From NCBI GenBank assembly GCA_025363655.1, contig JANYDK010000038.1:1-64000 (forward strand): 64,000 bases of DNA, read 5' to 3'. Under the pieces are notes generated by a model, which did no database searches, was not told where the DNA came from, and saw nothing but the letters and a program-made list of their open reading frames with translations. Shown here piece by piece: positions 55,871 to 64,000 of the stretch (the first letter of the stretch is position 1; every line of letters starts with the position of its first letter). Position numbers and translations under genes: made by a program. Origin of the DNA: Deltaproteobacteria bacterium. Lineage in GTDB: Bacteria; Myxococcota_A; Polyangia; Polyangiales; JADJMO01.

Positions 55871-57856
55871 GTGCCCTCACGTACCCGCTTTGCTCAGGTT
55901 GCCCGGCTTGCTCCGCTCGGACTGACGGTCGGCCTTTCGCTCGCACTCGCGACCACGACGAGTGACGCCGACGCCGCGACGCGATCGCTCGACGACTATC
56001 GTCACTTCCGCGCGCTCTCGATCGACCTCGTCGGGCGCATGCCGACGCGGGACGAGATCGTCGCCTTCGAGAAGGACGACTTCGATATCGACGCCTTCAT
56101 CGGCAAGCACGTCGAGAGCGACGCCTACGTCGAGCGGCTGAGTCGCATCTACTTCGATCAGCTGCGCCTCGAGGTGAGCCCGGCGTTCAACTTCACGCCG
56201 CCGGCGACGACCTTGCGACGGGTGACCATCCAAGGTCCCGACGGCAAGCCGCTGCACGTCTTCTATCGGCAGAACCAGCGCCGCGTGCGCCCCGAGACCG
56301 ACGGCGAGTTCTGTCTCTCGGAGGCGGAGATCGGGCTCTACGTGCCGATGAACAACAAGCAGCCGGAGGGGAACGCCAAGGCCGTCGACGCCAAGGCTTT
56401 GGATGCAGCGACGGTGCTGGTGAAGCCGTGGTGGCTCTATCGCGACTATCGCAACGCGGCGCCGGTGCTCCACTACGGCGACACCTGGGGCACCGTCGAT
56501 CCTGGGTACCAACCCGTGGAGACGTTGCTGAAAGAACCCGACGGCACGCCCACGGTCGCGGTGCGCGTCTGCCGTGAAGAGGCGCAGGCCGCCGACACTG
56601 GGACGCTCTACGTCTCGGGACGCGACAAGCCGCAGCCCGGCGCCAAGTACGGTCGCAAGCGTCCGCTGCCGCCCGACGACAACTACGCCAAGAAGCACAA
56701 GGGCGAGCCGATCTCTTGTCACAGCAGCGCCGCCGTCTCGATGTCGGTCGACTGCGGGTGCGGCGTCGGTCTCGAGAACTGCATGCCCGGCGACAGCACC
56801 GGCAACAACGACGTGCGCGCGTTCGTCTTCCCCACGCGCTATCCGCTCGGCCTCGCGCAGCCGCTCTCGACGGTCGCGCAATCGGAGTCGGCCTGGCACA
56901 AGCTCTGGTGGTCGCAAGAGGCGGGGCAGTACATGCGCCACCTCTTCGGCGAGGACCGCGACTTCCGGGAGATTCTCACCGGCAAGTGGACCTACGTGAA
57001 CGGACCGCTGGCGCAGTTCTATCGCTCGACGGCGCCGGCGACGTGCTGCGGACAAGCGAAGGCGTTCGGCCTCATCGAGGCGACCGAGCCGCTCTTCGAT
57101 CCCAAATCGGTGCCGAGCAAGCTGGCGCCGCACGACGTCGGTGATTGGGAGAAGGTCGACGACCGCGGACCGAACGCAGCCGGCATCGTCACCATGCCGG
57201 TCTTCCTCACCAAGTATGCGTCACGTCGGGCGCGCGGCGCGGCGCTCTACAACACGTTCCTCTGCAAGTCGTTCGTCGCCGGCAACGTCATGCTCAAGCC
57301 CTCGACCGAGCCGAACTTGATGAAGCGCGACGGTTGCTCCACCTGCCACGCCACGCTCGAGCCGCTCGCCGCCTACTTCTCGCGCGTGGTCGAGACCGAC
57401 TGGACGTTCCTCCCGAAGACGCAGTTCCCGCTCGAGAACCCGCTCTGCAAGAAGAACCCGCAGGGCAACGTCCCCGGCTATTGCCGCAACTACTACGACC
57501 CGGCCTTCGCCGACGCGAGCCACGGCACGCTCTTCGGTGCCTACGCCGCGCCCGATCACGCGGAGGCCGGACCGATCGGCGCCGCGATCGCGATCGCCAA
57601 CGATCCGCAGTTCGCCACCTGCGCCGTCGAACGCGTCACCTCGTCGTTCCTCGGCAGACAGGTGGGCCCCGACGACGACGCGCTCATGAAGTCGCTCGTC
57701 GCCACGTTCACTGCCGGTGGCTACAAGATGAAGCCGTTGGTGAAGGCGCTCCTCCGCTCGGACGCGTACCAACACGCGAACAACTGGAGCTCGTCGGTCT
57801 TGCGCAAAGAAGTCGCTTCGAGCTCGGCGAACGGCGCGAACGGAGGTGGCAAGTGA
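55871..57856 (+). CDS. Exported DUF1549-like protein with a cytochrome c motif
   Basis: A 661-aa protein. A signal peptide (PLGLTVGLSLALATTTSDADA, cleavage near 36) is followed by a DUF1549-like stretch: DDYRHFRALSIDLVGRMPTRDEIVAFEKDD. The late part contains DGCSTCHATLEPLAAYFS, a CxxCH haem c site near residue 490, and ERVTSSFLGRQVGPDDD followed by LVKALLRSDAY, a pattern of DUF1585-like ends. Cys pairs in DCGCGVGLENC may form disulphides. The start GTG at 55871 has AAGGAG upstream. First gene of a four-gene operon with a DUF1501 protein, the usual partner of DUF1549 in planctomycete-type systems; substrate unknown. Confidence 0.85.
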   Translation: MPSRTRFAQVARLAPLGLTVGLSLALATTTSDADAATRSLDDYRHFRALSIDLVGRMPTRDEIVAFEKDDFDIDAFIGKHVESDAYVERLSRIYFDQLRLEVSPAFNFTPPATTLRRVTIQGPDGKPLHVFYRQNQRRVRPETDGEFCLSEAEIGLYVPMNNKQPEGNAKAVDAKALDAATVLVKPWWLYRDYRNAAPVLHYGDTWGTVDPGYQPVETLLKEPDGTPTVAVRVCREEAQAADTGTLYVSGRDKPQPGAKYGRKRPLPPDDNYAKKHKGEPISCHSSAAVSMSVDCGCGVGLENCMPGDSTGNNDVRAFVFPTRYPLGLAQPLSTVAQSESAWHKLWWSQEAGQYMRHLFGEDRDFREILTGKWTYVNGPLAQFYRSTAPATCCGQAKAFGLIEATEPLFDPKSVPSKLAPHDVGDWEKVDDRGPNAAGIVTMPVFLTKYASRRARGAALYNTFLCKSFVAGNVMLKPSTEPNLMKRDGCSTCHATLEPLAAYFSRVVETDWTFLPKTQFPLENPLCKKNPQGNVPGYCRNYYDPAFADASHGTLFGAYAAPDHAEAGPIGAAIAIANDPQFATCAVERVTSSFLGRQVGPDDDALMKSLVATFTAGGYKMKPLVKALLRSDAYQHANNWSSSVLRKEVASSSANGANGGGK

Positions 57857-58614
57857 ACCTCCGTCAGCTCGCGCGCACGTTGGTCCTCGCCGCGCTGGTC
57901 CCTGCGGCGGTGCTCTCGACGACGTTCTGTACCCACCGGCCGGAAGTCGTCCCCGGCATTCCGGTGAACCAACTCCCCGGACACGATCAGGTCGGCATCG
58001 ATACCTCGCCGAAGGAAGAGCTGCGGCTCGTGCCGGCCGAGGCGTACATGCGCACGTACTTGCAGCTCTTCGGAGGGCTCGCACCGGGCGCTCCGCTGTC
58101 GCCCATCGATCTGCAGAAGAAGGCGCGCGCCGGCGATGGCGGGCAGCTCTTCGACACCTGGGACGACTACGTCGCGGCGCTCGGTCTCCCCGACTACCGC
58201 AACGACATCCCGCGCGGCGCGCAGACGAACGCGCTGATGGTCGCCACCTTCGAGCGGCTCGGCGTCGCCCTCTGCGATCGCGCCGTCGAGCACGACTTCG
58301 GCACGGGCGGCGCGAAAGGCAAGCCCGCTGCGCCCGCCAACGAGCGCGCAATCTTCGCCTTCGAGCCGACCAAGAACGCGCCCACCGCGCTCGAGTTCGC
58401 CGCGCGCTTCGACGTCTTGCACCGCACCTTCCTCGGCTACCCGGCGGCGCTCGCCGAGACCGACCGCACCGCGCGCTTCTTCGAGCTCTACAACGAGACC
58501 GTGAAGCGACACGAAGACGCGAAGTCCGCGAAGTCGCGCTTCTCCCCGATGGAAATCGGCTGGGCCAACGTCTGCTACGGGCTCATCCGTCACCCCGAGT
58601 TCCAGCTCTACTGA
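57853..58614 (+). CDS. Exported accessory protein of the DUF1501 operon
   Basis: A 253-aa protein with a hydrophobic N-terminus (MNLRQLARTLVLAALVPAAVLSTTFC) that may be a lipoprotein signal, though the STTFC box is atypical. The rest is helical, with PAEAYMRTYLQLFGGLAPG, FDTWDDYVAALGLPDYR and GWANVCYGLIRHPEFQLY. The last motif resembles the ends of DUF1553/DUF1800-like proteins in which a conserved 'NxxYxxxxHPxFQ' closes the chain. GTG at 57853 overlaps the previous stop (GTGA) with GGAGG before it. It probably pairs with the preceding DUF1549-like protein. Confidence 0.75.
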   Translation: MNLRQLARTLVLAALVPAAVLSTTFCTHRPEVVPGIPVNQLPGHDQVGIDTSPKEELRLVPAEAYMRTYLQLFGGLAPGAPLSPIDLQKKARAGDGGQLFDTWDDYVAALGLPDYRNDIPRGAQTNALMVATFERLGVALCDRAVEHDFGTGGAKGKPAAPANERAIFAFEPTKNAPTALEFAARFDVLHRTFLGYPAALAETDRTARFFELYNETVKRHEDAKSAKSRFSPMEIGWANVCYGLIRHPEFQLY

Positions 58615-58644
58615 GCGGCCGAGCCAAGGAAGCAACAGAAGAAC

Positions 58645-60030
58645 ATGAACTCGAATCGTCGCACCTTTCTCAAGGTCCTCGGTGGCGCCGGCGTCGCGGG
58701 GCTCGCTGCCGCGCCGCTCTTCCGTGCGATGGCCGGTCCGGGCGCAGCCGCCGCAAGTGACGGAGAGCTCTTCATCTTCGTCCACGCGTCGGGCGGCTGG
58801 GACGTCACGCTGTGGGCCGATCCGCGCAACGAGAAGAAGGGGCTCGTCGACCCGGCCTCGACGGTCAACACCGACACCGGCTCGCTCAAGCGCTGGGTCG
58901 ACAAGCCGATCGACGACGAGCTGACGTCGTTCCAAATCGTCCAACCGCCCGGCTGCAACATCCCTTTCGGCCCCGGCATCGGCGACTTGGTCGAGCTCCA
59001 CGATCGCCTCTGCGTCGTCAACGGCCTGGCGATGAACACCGTCAGCCACCCCGACGGCACCGTCTATTCGGCGACCGGACGTCACACCAACGGCGGGCGC
59101 GTCGTCGCCTCCAGCATCGACACGATGATGGCCAACGAGCTCGGCCGCGAGTCGACGTTCCCCTGCGTCTCGCTCAACTTCCCGTCGTACTTCGTCGGCG
59201 ACGGGCTCGATCGGCGCGTGGTGCCGCTGCGCATCGGCGGCGTCGACGCCATCACCAAGACGCTCACCCGAAGCCAGCTCTACGACACCGACGCCGATCG
59301 CGACGCGGTCACCGCGCTCCTCTCGAAGGAAGCGAGCGACCTCGCCGCCAAGTCGAACTTCGGCGACGTCTTGCAGGGCATGTCGCTGCAGTACGACGCG
59401 CTCCGCAAGATGCTCGGCAGCAAGCTGCAAGACGCCTTCAGCACCAAGTCCCTCAAAGACGCCTACCCGGACTTGATGGCGAAGAAGGGCAAAGGAGGAG
59501 GAGGGAAGAAGGGCCAGCTCGGCGGGGTGTCGGCCGCCTTCGCCGTCGAGGCGATGCGTCGCAACGTCGTCCGCTGCGTCAGCTTCGCCATCGGCGGCTT
59601 CGACACGCACAACACCAACTACCAGAAGCAAGCGGGGACGCAGGAAGACCTCTTCGACCTGATCGCCACCTTGGTGAAGACGCTCGACGTCACGCCGCAC
59701 CCGACGAAGACCGGAAAGAAGCTCTCCGATCACACGCACATCTTGGTGATGAGCGACTTCTGCCGAACGCCGCAGATCAACATCGCCGGGGGTCGCGATC
59801 ACTATCCGAACAACTCGGCGCTGGTGATCTCGCCGCGCTTTCGGCGCAACTTCGTCTTCGGCAAGAGCGATCCGGAGCAGCTCCTGCCGGCGCAGGCAGG
59901 CACCTTCAGCGACGGACCGCGGGCGATCGCGCCCCCCGACTTGCTGGCGACGTTCGTCAGCGCCTTCGGCGTCAATCCGAGCAAATATCTCCGCGACGGA
60001 GAGGTCGTGAAGGAGCTCCTCTCGACATGA
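58645..60030 (+). CDS. DUF1501 family protein with Tat signal
   Basis: A 461-aa protein with a twin-arginine signal (NRRTFLKVLGGAGVAGLAA near residues 4-22), exported folded. The core is a DUF1501 domain, a member of the alkaline-phosphatase/sulfatase-like fold: GELFIFVHASGGWDVTLWADP, DRLCVVNGLAMNTVSHPDG, VSFAIGGFDTHNTNYQKQ and HTHILVMSDFCRTPQIN with the catalytic-like metal positions GGRDHYPNN. Position after a DUF1549-like gene copies the planctomycete DUF1501-DUF1549/1553 pairing, unusual in this phylum. Substrate is not known. The gene is 30 bp after the small accessory gene. Confidence 0.93.
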   Translation: MNSNRRTFLKVLGGAGVAGLAAAPLFRAMAGPGAAAASDGELFIFVHASGGWDVTLWADPRNEKKGLVDPASTVNTDTGSLKRWVDKPIDDELTSFQIVQPPGCNIPFGPGIGDLVELHDRLCVVNGLAMNTVSHPDGTVYSATGRHTNGGRVVASSIDTMMANELGRESTFPCVSLNFPSYFVGDGLDRRVVPLRIGGVDAITKTLTRSQLYDTDADRDAVTALLSKEASDLAAKSNFGDVLQGMSLQYDALRKMLGSKLQDAFSTKSLKDAYPDLMAKKGKGGGGKKGQLGGVSAAFAVEAMRRNVVRCVSFAIGGFDTHNTNYQKQAGTQEDLFDLIATLVKTLDVTPHPTKTGKKLSDHTHILVMSDFCRTPQINIAGGRDHYPNNSALVISPRFRRNFVFGKSDPEQLLPAQAGTFSDGPRAIAPPDLLATFVSAFGVNPSKYLRDGEVVKELLST

Positions 60031-61232
60031 GCGACCTGGGAAATGTGGGACCTCTCGCGAGACCTCTCGTCATCGCCACCGTGGCTTCTGCTCTTCTCGC
60101 ATCCGTGACCGCGTGCGGCACCTCGCGATTCTCGCGCGAAGGGGGCGCCGTGGCGCCTCTCTCCGTGCGCGCGGTCGAATGGAACCCCACCCACGCCGAC
60201 GTCGGGCGCATCGACGCGATCACCGACGATGGCGACGACGTCACGCTCTTCGGCGCTGCGGGCGCGACCATCTTCAGCGGTGGCACGCTCGTCGCGACCG
60301 ACAAGAACGTCACCAGCTGGCGGGCCGCGGCGACCATCGGCGCACCCGACGCGACGGGACGATGGATGGTCGGCATCGACGACAAGGGCCGCATCTTCCG
60401 CGTCCGCACCCGCAGCAAGCTGGAGCTCGTCTCCGATCGCTTCGCCCTCGGCGGGCTCGGTGTCGACGCCGTCGCGTCTCTCGGCGGCGGCTTCACCGCC
60501 TTCGACTTGCCCGGCCGCCTCGCGCTCGCCGACGGCAAGACCATGAAGCAGCTCGACGTGCCCGGTCTCACCGCCTTCGGCGGAGGCGCTGGACACGCGC
60601 TGCTCGCCTTCGGAGAGATCGTCCGCGACATCGACGCGGCGCACGGGCGCGATCGCATCTTCCACCTCGAGGGCGCGCGCTACCTCGCCGTCGGCGACGA
60701 CGGTCGTCTCTACGCCGCGACCGAGCACGAGCTCTATGCCGAAGACGGGCAAGGTCGATTGCAGCTCCGCTACGAGACGAGCGGCACCACCATCCACGGC
60801 CTCGTCGCCTCCCAGGCCCGCGTCTGGTTCGCCGATGGCGGAGAGCTCGGGGTCATCGATCCCACGCACGTCGCCGAGACCACCAGCCTCGGCCTCGGTG
60901 CACATGCGCGCCTCTCAGCATCGACGAGCGGCGGCGTGTGGACCCTCGACGCGACGGTCGGTCGCTACGACCTCGCGACCGCAGCCCCCCTGCCCGGTCC
61001 ACCTGACCGACTGGCGCAGTGGAGCGCGAACGTGCAACCCGCCTTCAGCCGCGCCTGCGCCGGTTGTCACCTGCCGGGAGGCGCCGCCGGCATCGACCTC
61101 TCGACGCCGGCCGCGTGGGAAGCCAAACGCGCGCTCATTCACGAGCGCGTGGTCGACACCAAGTCGATGCCGCCGAAGGGGAGCCCGATCAGCGACGCCG
61201 ATCGCGCGGCGATCGACGCCTTCACGAAGTGA
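60027..61232 (+). CDS. Haem-binding lipoprotein
   Basis: A 401-aa lipoprotein. The leader ends with lipobox ASVTAC near residue 30. Residues about 45-320 are a chain of short beta repeats with Gly/Asp turns (VTLFGAAGATIFSGG, RWMVGIDDKGRIFRV, YLAVGDDGRLYAATEHELYAEDG), likely a beta-propeller. The C-terminus has a cytochrome c site ACAGCHLPGGAAG near 342-354 and a distal Met candidate in TKSMPPKGSP. The start overlaps the DUF1501 stop by 4 nt (ATGA). It may pass electrons for the operon's DUF1549-like haem protein. Confidence 0.85.
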   Translation: MSDLGNVGPLARPLVIATVASALLASVTACGTSRFSREGGAVAPLSVRAVEWNPTHADVGRIDAITDDGDDVTLFGAAGATIFSGGTLVATDKNVTSWRAAATIGAPDATGRWMVGIDDKGRIFRVRTRSKLELVSDRFALGGLGVDAVASLGGGFTAFDLPGRLALADGKTMKQLDVPGLTAFGGGAGHALLAFGEIVRDIDAAHGRDRIFHLEGARYLAVGDDGRLYAATEHELYAEDGQGRLQLRYETSGTTIHGLVASQARVWFADGGELGVIDPTHVAETTSLGLGAHARLSASTSGGVWTLDATVGRYDLATAAPLPGPPDRLAQWSANVQPAFSRACAGCHLPGGAAGIDLSTPAAWEAKRALIHERVVDTKSMPPKGSPISDADRAAIDAFTK

Positions 61233-61268
61233 TGGAACCGACCACGGTGCTCGAAGAGCTCGCCGAGC

Positions 61269-62057
61269 TCACGTCCGCGCGACGAGCGCCCCCGCACGGG
61301 CGGCGATCACGTGGGCGACGATCTGATCGAGCCCCACGCCTTTCGTCGCCTGCGCAAACACCACCGGCCCTGGCCCGCGCATCTTCGCCGCGTCACGCGC
61401 CATCACCTCGAGGCTGGCCCCGACGTGCGGCGCGAGATCGGTCTTGTTGACGACGAGGAGGTCGGACTGGGTGATCCCCGGACCTCCCTTGCGCGGCACC
61501 TTGTCACCACCGGCGACGTCGATGACGTAGATCGTGTAGTCGACGAGCTCTCGACTGTACTGCGCCGCCAGGTTGTCGCCGCCGCTCTCGACGAAGAGCA
61601 AGTCGGGCCGATGCAGCTCCATCAGCTCGTCGAGCGCCATCAGATTGCCGCTGATGTCCTCGCGAATCGCCGCGTGCGGACAGCCGCCCGTCTCCACCGC
61701 ACGGATGCGCGCCTTGGGGAGCGCCTCGTTGCGCACGAGGAACTCGGCGTCCTCGCGCGTGAAGATGTCGTTGGTCACCACCGCGAGCGAGATGCGATCG
61801 CGCAGCGCACGACAGAGCGCGAGGAGGAGCGCCGTCTTGCCACTTCCGACCGGCCCGCCGATGCCGACGGTGAAGGCGCGCGCCGCATAGTCGCGGTGCT
61901 GTGGCGCATCGCGCTCGTGAAAGAGCCCGGCGCCGTGCCACTTGGGATGGGTGTGGCCATGGGCGTCGTCATGACCGTGGTCATGCGTGTGCTCGCGCGG
62001 GTGATCGTGGTCATGCGTGTGGTCGTGACCATGCGTGTGCTCGTGCTCGTGGCCCAT
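61269..62057 (-). CDS. ureG: Urease accessory GTPase UreG with His-rich N-terminus
   Basis: A 262-aa Ni-delivery GTPase. Residues 1-40 carry about 17 histidines ([18 protein letters not shown], then [16 protein letters not shown]). The SIMIBI domain has P-loop [19 protein letters not shown] near 64-82, switch [32 protein letters not shown] and [16 protein letters not shown]. Standard UreG is about 205 residues; the extra is the His tail. It is 9 bp downstream of ureF. GAGAGG precedes the ATG. Role: loads Ni into the UreC active site with UreF/UreD. Confidence 0.96.
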   Translation of the reverse strand: MGHEHEHTHGHDHTHDHDHPREHTHDHGHDDAHGHTHPKWHGAGLFHERDAPQHRDYAARAFTVGIGGPVGSGKTALLLALCRALRDRISLAVVTNDIFTREDAEFLVRNEALPKARIRAVETGGCPHAAIREDISGNLMALDELMELHRPDLLFVESGGDNLAAQYSRELVDYTIYVIDVAGGDKVPRKGGPGITQSDLLVVNKTDLAPHVGASLEVMARDAAKMRGPGPVVFAQATKGVGLDQIVAHVIAARAGALVART

Positions 62058-62066
62058 GGGAACCTC

Positions 62067-62729
62067 TCAACTGGAAAACAGCCTCGAATAGAGTCGATCT
62101 TGCAGACTTTGCAGCACCTCGACGACCGGGGACGGCTGCGTCGCCTCCTCCGCGGTGCGTCCGCTGCACTTGGCGAGCACGCGCTCGAGGAGTGGCGCCA
62201 TCTCGTGCTGGACCCGCTGCGCCTCGTGCGGACCGAGCGCGCCGAGCCGCACCGCCGCCGACGTCACGCCTCGAAGCGCGAGATGGAGAAAGAGCCGCGC
62301 CGTCGCCTCGGCGTCGACCGAGAGCGTCGCCATCGTCGCCCCGAAGGTGGGCGCGTGGTGGAGCTTCACGGAGGCCGCGCGGGCCTCGAGACGCAACGCC
62401 TCGACGTCACCACCGAAGATGCGCGCGGCGGTGTCGAGGAGCGCGCGGCCTTGCGCACGACTCGCGCGATTCTGCACGTGCATCGGCAACATCGCGTCAC
62501 AACGCGCATCGAGCTCGGCGAGACGCCGCGGCCGGCGATGCGCATCGAGCGCGAAGGGCAGTCCGAACGTGCCCGCCTGCCAGACGACGTCTTCGATCCA
62601 CGCACACGCCTCCGCACGCGAGCCCACCTCGCCGAGCTGCATGCCCGCCTCGAGACCACTGGCGTGCGCGAAGCCGCCGGTGGGAAACGCCGTGTCGGCG
62701 AGCTGGAGGACGAGCCAGGAGGAGGTCAT
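62067..62729 (-). CDS. ureF: Urease accessory protein UreF
   Basis: A 220-aa all-helical urease chaperone that bridges UreD and UreG. Family marks: LLQLADTAFPTGGFAHASGLEA (shown as QLADTAFPTGGFAHASGLE, about residues 9-27) and the late helix ALGPHEAQRVQHEMAPLLE. The start at 62729 fits the family's N-terminus and has GAGGTG nearby. Between ureC and ureG, in the same operon. Confidence 0.93.
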   Translation of the reverse strand: MTSSWLVLQLADTAFPTGGFAHASGLEAGMQLGEVGSRAEACAWIEDVVWQAGTFGLPFALDAHRRPRRLAELDARCDAMLPMHVQNRASRAQGRALLDTAARIFGGDVEALRLEARAASVKLHHAPTFGATMATLSVDAEATARLFLHLALRGVTSAAVRLGALGPHEAQRVQHEMAPLLERVLAKCSGRTAEEATQPSPVVEVLQSLQDRLYSRLFSS

Positions 62730-62748
62730 TGTCGACACCTCGATTGGA

Positions 62749-64000
62749 TCAAAAGAGCGAATACCGCTGGGCCAGCGGAAGGATCTTGGCGGGCTCACAC
62801 GTCAGCAGCTGACCGTCGGCGCGCACTTGGTAGGTCTCGGGATCGACCTCCATCTTCGGGAGCGCGTCGTTGAGCTTCATGTCCTTCTTGCCGATGCCAC
62901 GACAGTTGCGCACCGCGACGATGCGCTTCTGCAAATCGAGCGCGTGCACCACGCCCTGCTCGATCGCCCGGCGCGAGACGAAGGCGATCGAGTTCGGACC
63001 AATCGCCCGTCCGAGCGAGCCGAACATCGGTCGCATCAGCTGCGGCTGGGGCGTAGGAATCGAAGCCCCGGCGTCGCCCATCTGCGCCCAGGCGATGAAC
63101 CCGCCCTTGATGACGATCTCCGGCCGTACGCCGAAGAGCGCCGGTCGCCAGAGCACCAAGTCGGCCATCTTGCCGAGCTCGATCGAGCCGATTTCATGGC
63201 CCATTCCATGCGCGATGGCAGGGTTGATGGTGTACTTGGCGAGGTAGCGACGCGCGCGCAGGTTGTCGTTCGTCTGCGAGTCACCGGGGAGCGCTCCGCG
63301 CTGCACCTTCATCTTGTGCGCCGTCTGCCACGTGCGGGTGATGGTCTCGCCGACGCGCCCCATCGCCTGCGAGTCGCTCGAGATGATGCTGATCGCGCCG
63401 AGGTCGTGGAGAATGTCCTCGGCGGCGATGGTCTCTCCGCGGATGCGACTCTCGGCGAAGGCGACGTCTTCGGGAATCTCTCGATCGAGGTGATGGCAGA
63501 CCATCAACATGTCGAGGTGCTCGTCGAGCGTGTTGACGGTGTACGGCCGCGTCGGGTTGGTCGAGCTGGGGATGACGTTGGGCTCGCCGCAGACCTTGAT
63601 GATGTCCGGCGCGTGCCCGCCCCCTGCCCCTTCGGTGTGATACGCGTGGATCGTCCGACCCTTGAAGGCGGCGATCGAATCGTCGACGTAGCCTGACTCG
63701 TTCAGCGTGTCGGTGTGAATGGTGACCTGCACGTCCTCTTCGTCGGCGACCGAGAGACAGCAGTCGATCGACGTCGGCGTCGTCCCCCAATCTTCGTGGA
63801 GCTTGAGACCGACGGCGCCGGCGCCCACTTGATCGACGAGCCCAGCCGCGAGCGAGCTGTTGCCCTTGCCGGTGAGACCGACGTTGACCGGCAGCCCGTC
63901 GGTCGCCTGCAACATCAGCTCGATGTGCCGCGAGCCCGGCGTGCACGTCGTCGCGCAGGTGCCCGTCGCCGGACCGGTGCCGCCGCCGACCATGGTGGTG
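62749..64000 (-). CDS. ureC: Urease alpha subunit, N-terminus beyond window
   Basis: The 3' part of ureC, running off the window at 64000, so about 414 of the usual 570 residues are seen. Retained motifs include [12 protein letters not shown], the carbamylated-lysine site [56 protein letters not shown] and [16 protein letters not shown] at the end. Urease hydrolyses urea to ammonia and carbamate with a dinickel centre. The missing upstream part holds the two N-terminal His ligands. ureF follows 19 bp downstream. Confidence 0.96.
   Translation of the reverse strand, partial: TTMVGGGTGPATGTCATTCTPGSRHIELMLQATDGLPVNVGLTGKGNSSLAAGLVDQVGAGAVGLKLHEDWGTTPTSIDCCLSVADEEDVQVTIHTDTLNESGYVDDSIAAFKGRTIHAYHTEGAGGGHAPDIIKVCGEPNVIPSSTNPTRPYTVNTLDEHLDMLMVCHHLDREIPEDVAFAESRIRGETIAAEDILHDLGAISIISSDSQAMGRVGETITRTWQTAHKMKVQRGALPGDSQTNDNLRARRYLAKYTINPAIAHGMGHEIGSIELGKMADLVLWRPALFGVRPEIVIKGGFIAWAQMGDAGASIPTPQPQLMRPMFGSLGRAIGPNSIAFVSRRAIEQGVVHALDLQKRIVAVRNCRGIGKKDMKLNDALPKMEVDPETYQVRADGQLLTCEPAKILPLAQRYSLF

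Overview
This is a high-GC (roughly two-thirds G+C) bacterial chromosome window. Its gene content points to a myxobacterium-like member of the Myxococcota, probably Polyangiales-like, though that assignment is inference. The clues are many TPR/GYF/MJ0042/PEGA proteins, Cys-rich lipoproteins with Asp/Gly/Thr-rich stretches, a transmembrane Ser/Thr kinase, an 8-kb solenoid protein gene and futalosine-type menaquinone synthesis. No rRNA, tRNA, phage or CRISPR locus was found. Most of the window is densely packed coding sequence with many 1- to 4-nt start/stop overlaps.

Layout. 1-145 holds two copies of a hairpin-forming repeat. 171-17646 is mixed housekeeping and envelope genes: a MerR-TPR protein, a PEGA protein, rsmD, recD2, a ThDP enzyme, a hydrolase lipoprotein, a DUF3015 + DUF4105/Lnb-like pair, a GYF-like membrane protein, an NAD epimerase, enolase and an outer-membrane barrel protein. 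17737-26615 (minus strand) is the metabolic core: aroF plus seven overlapping genes for menaquinone by the futalosine route (mqnP, a fused mqnA-mqnC, mqnE, a small unknown gene, a ubiX homologue, menG, a ubiD homologue), with a perfect 9+9 bp dyad just upstream of the first gene. 26764-31270 is signalling (CheY-like regulator, GAF coiled-coil protein, transmembrane kinase) and a PIN-PhoH ATPase. 31468-49896 holds typA with a tiny putative lipoprotein, a Cys-rich lipoprotein, an MJ0042 zinc-ribbon/TPR membrane protein, SppA, a 2652-aa solenoid protein and two lipoproteins. 49914-53207 holds a TPR exported protein, an EpmA-like ligase with an extra N-terminal domain, and a SpoU methyltransferase.

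53232-54025 is a REP-associated (RAYT/IS200-like) transposase inside nested perfect inverted repeats of 26 and 62 bp, followed by an eight-unit 21-bp minisatellite. 54255-61232 has a FAD oxidoreductase divergent from a four-gene export operon (DUF1549-like haem protein, small partner, Tat-exported DUF1501 protein, haem lipoprotein). 61269-64000 carries ureG, ureF and a 5'-truncated ureC; the UreG has a histidine-rich N-terminus.

The most interesting candidates are the unknown gene at 22914-23591, which looks like an MqnE-type radical SAM protein with its catalytic core removed; the MqnA-MqnC fusion; the RAYT element with its nested repeats; and the adjoining minisatellite.
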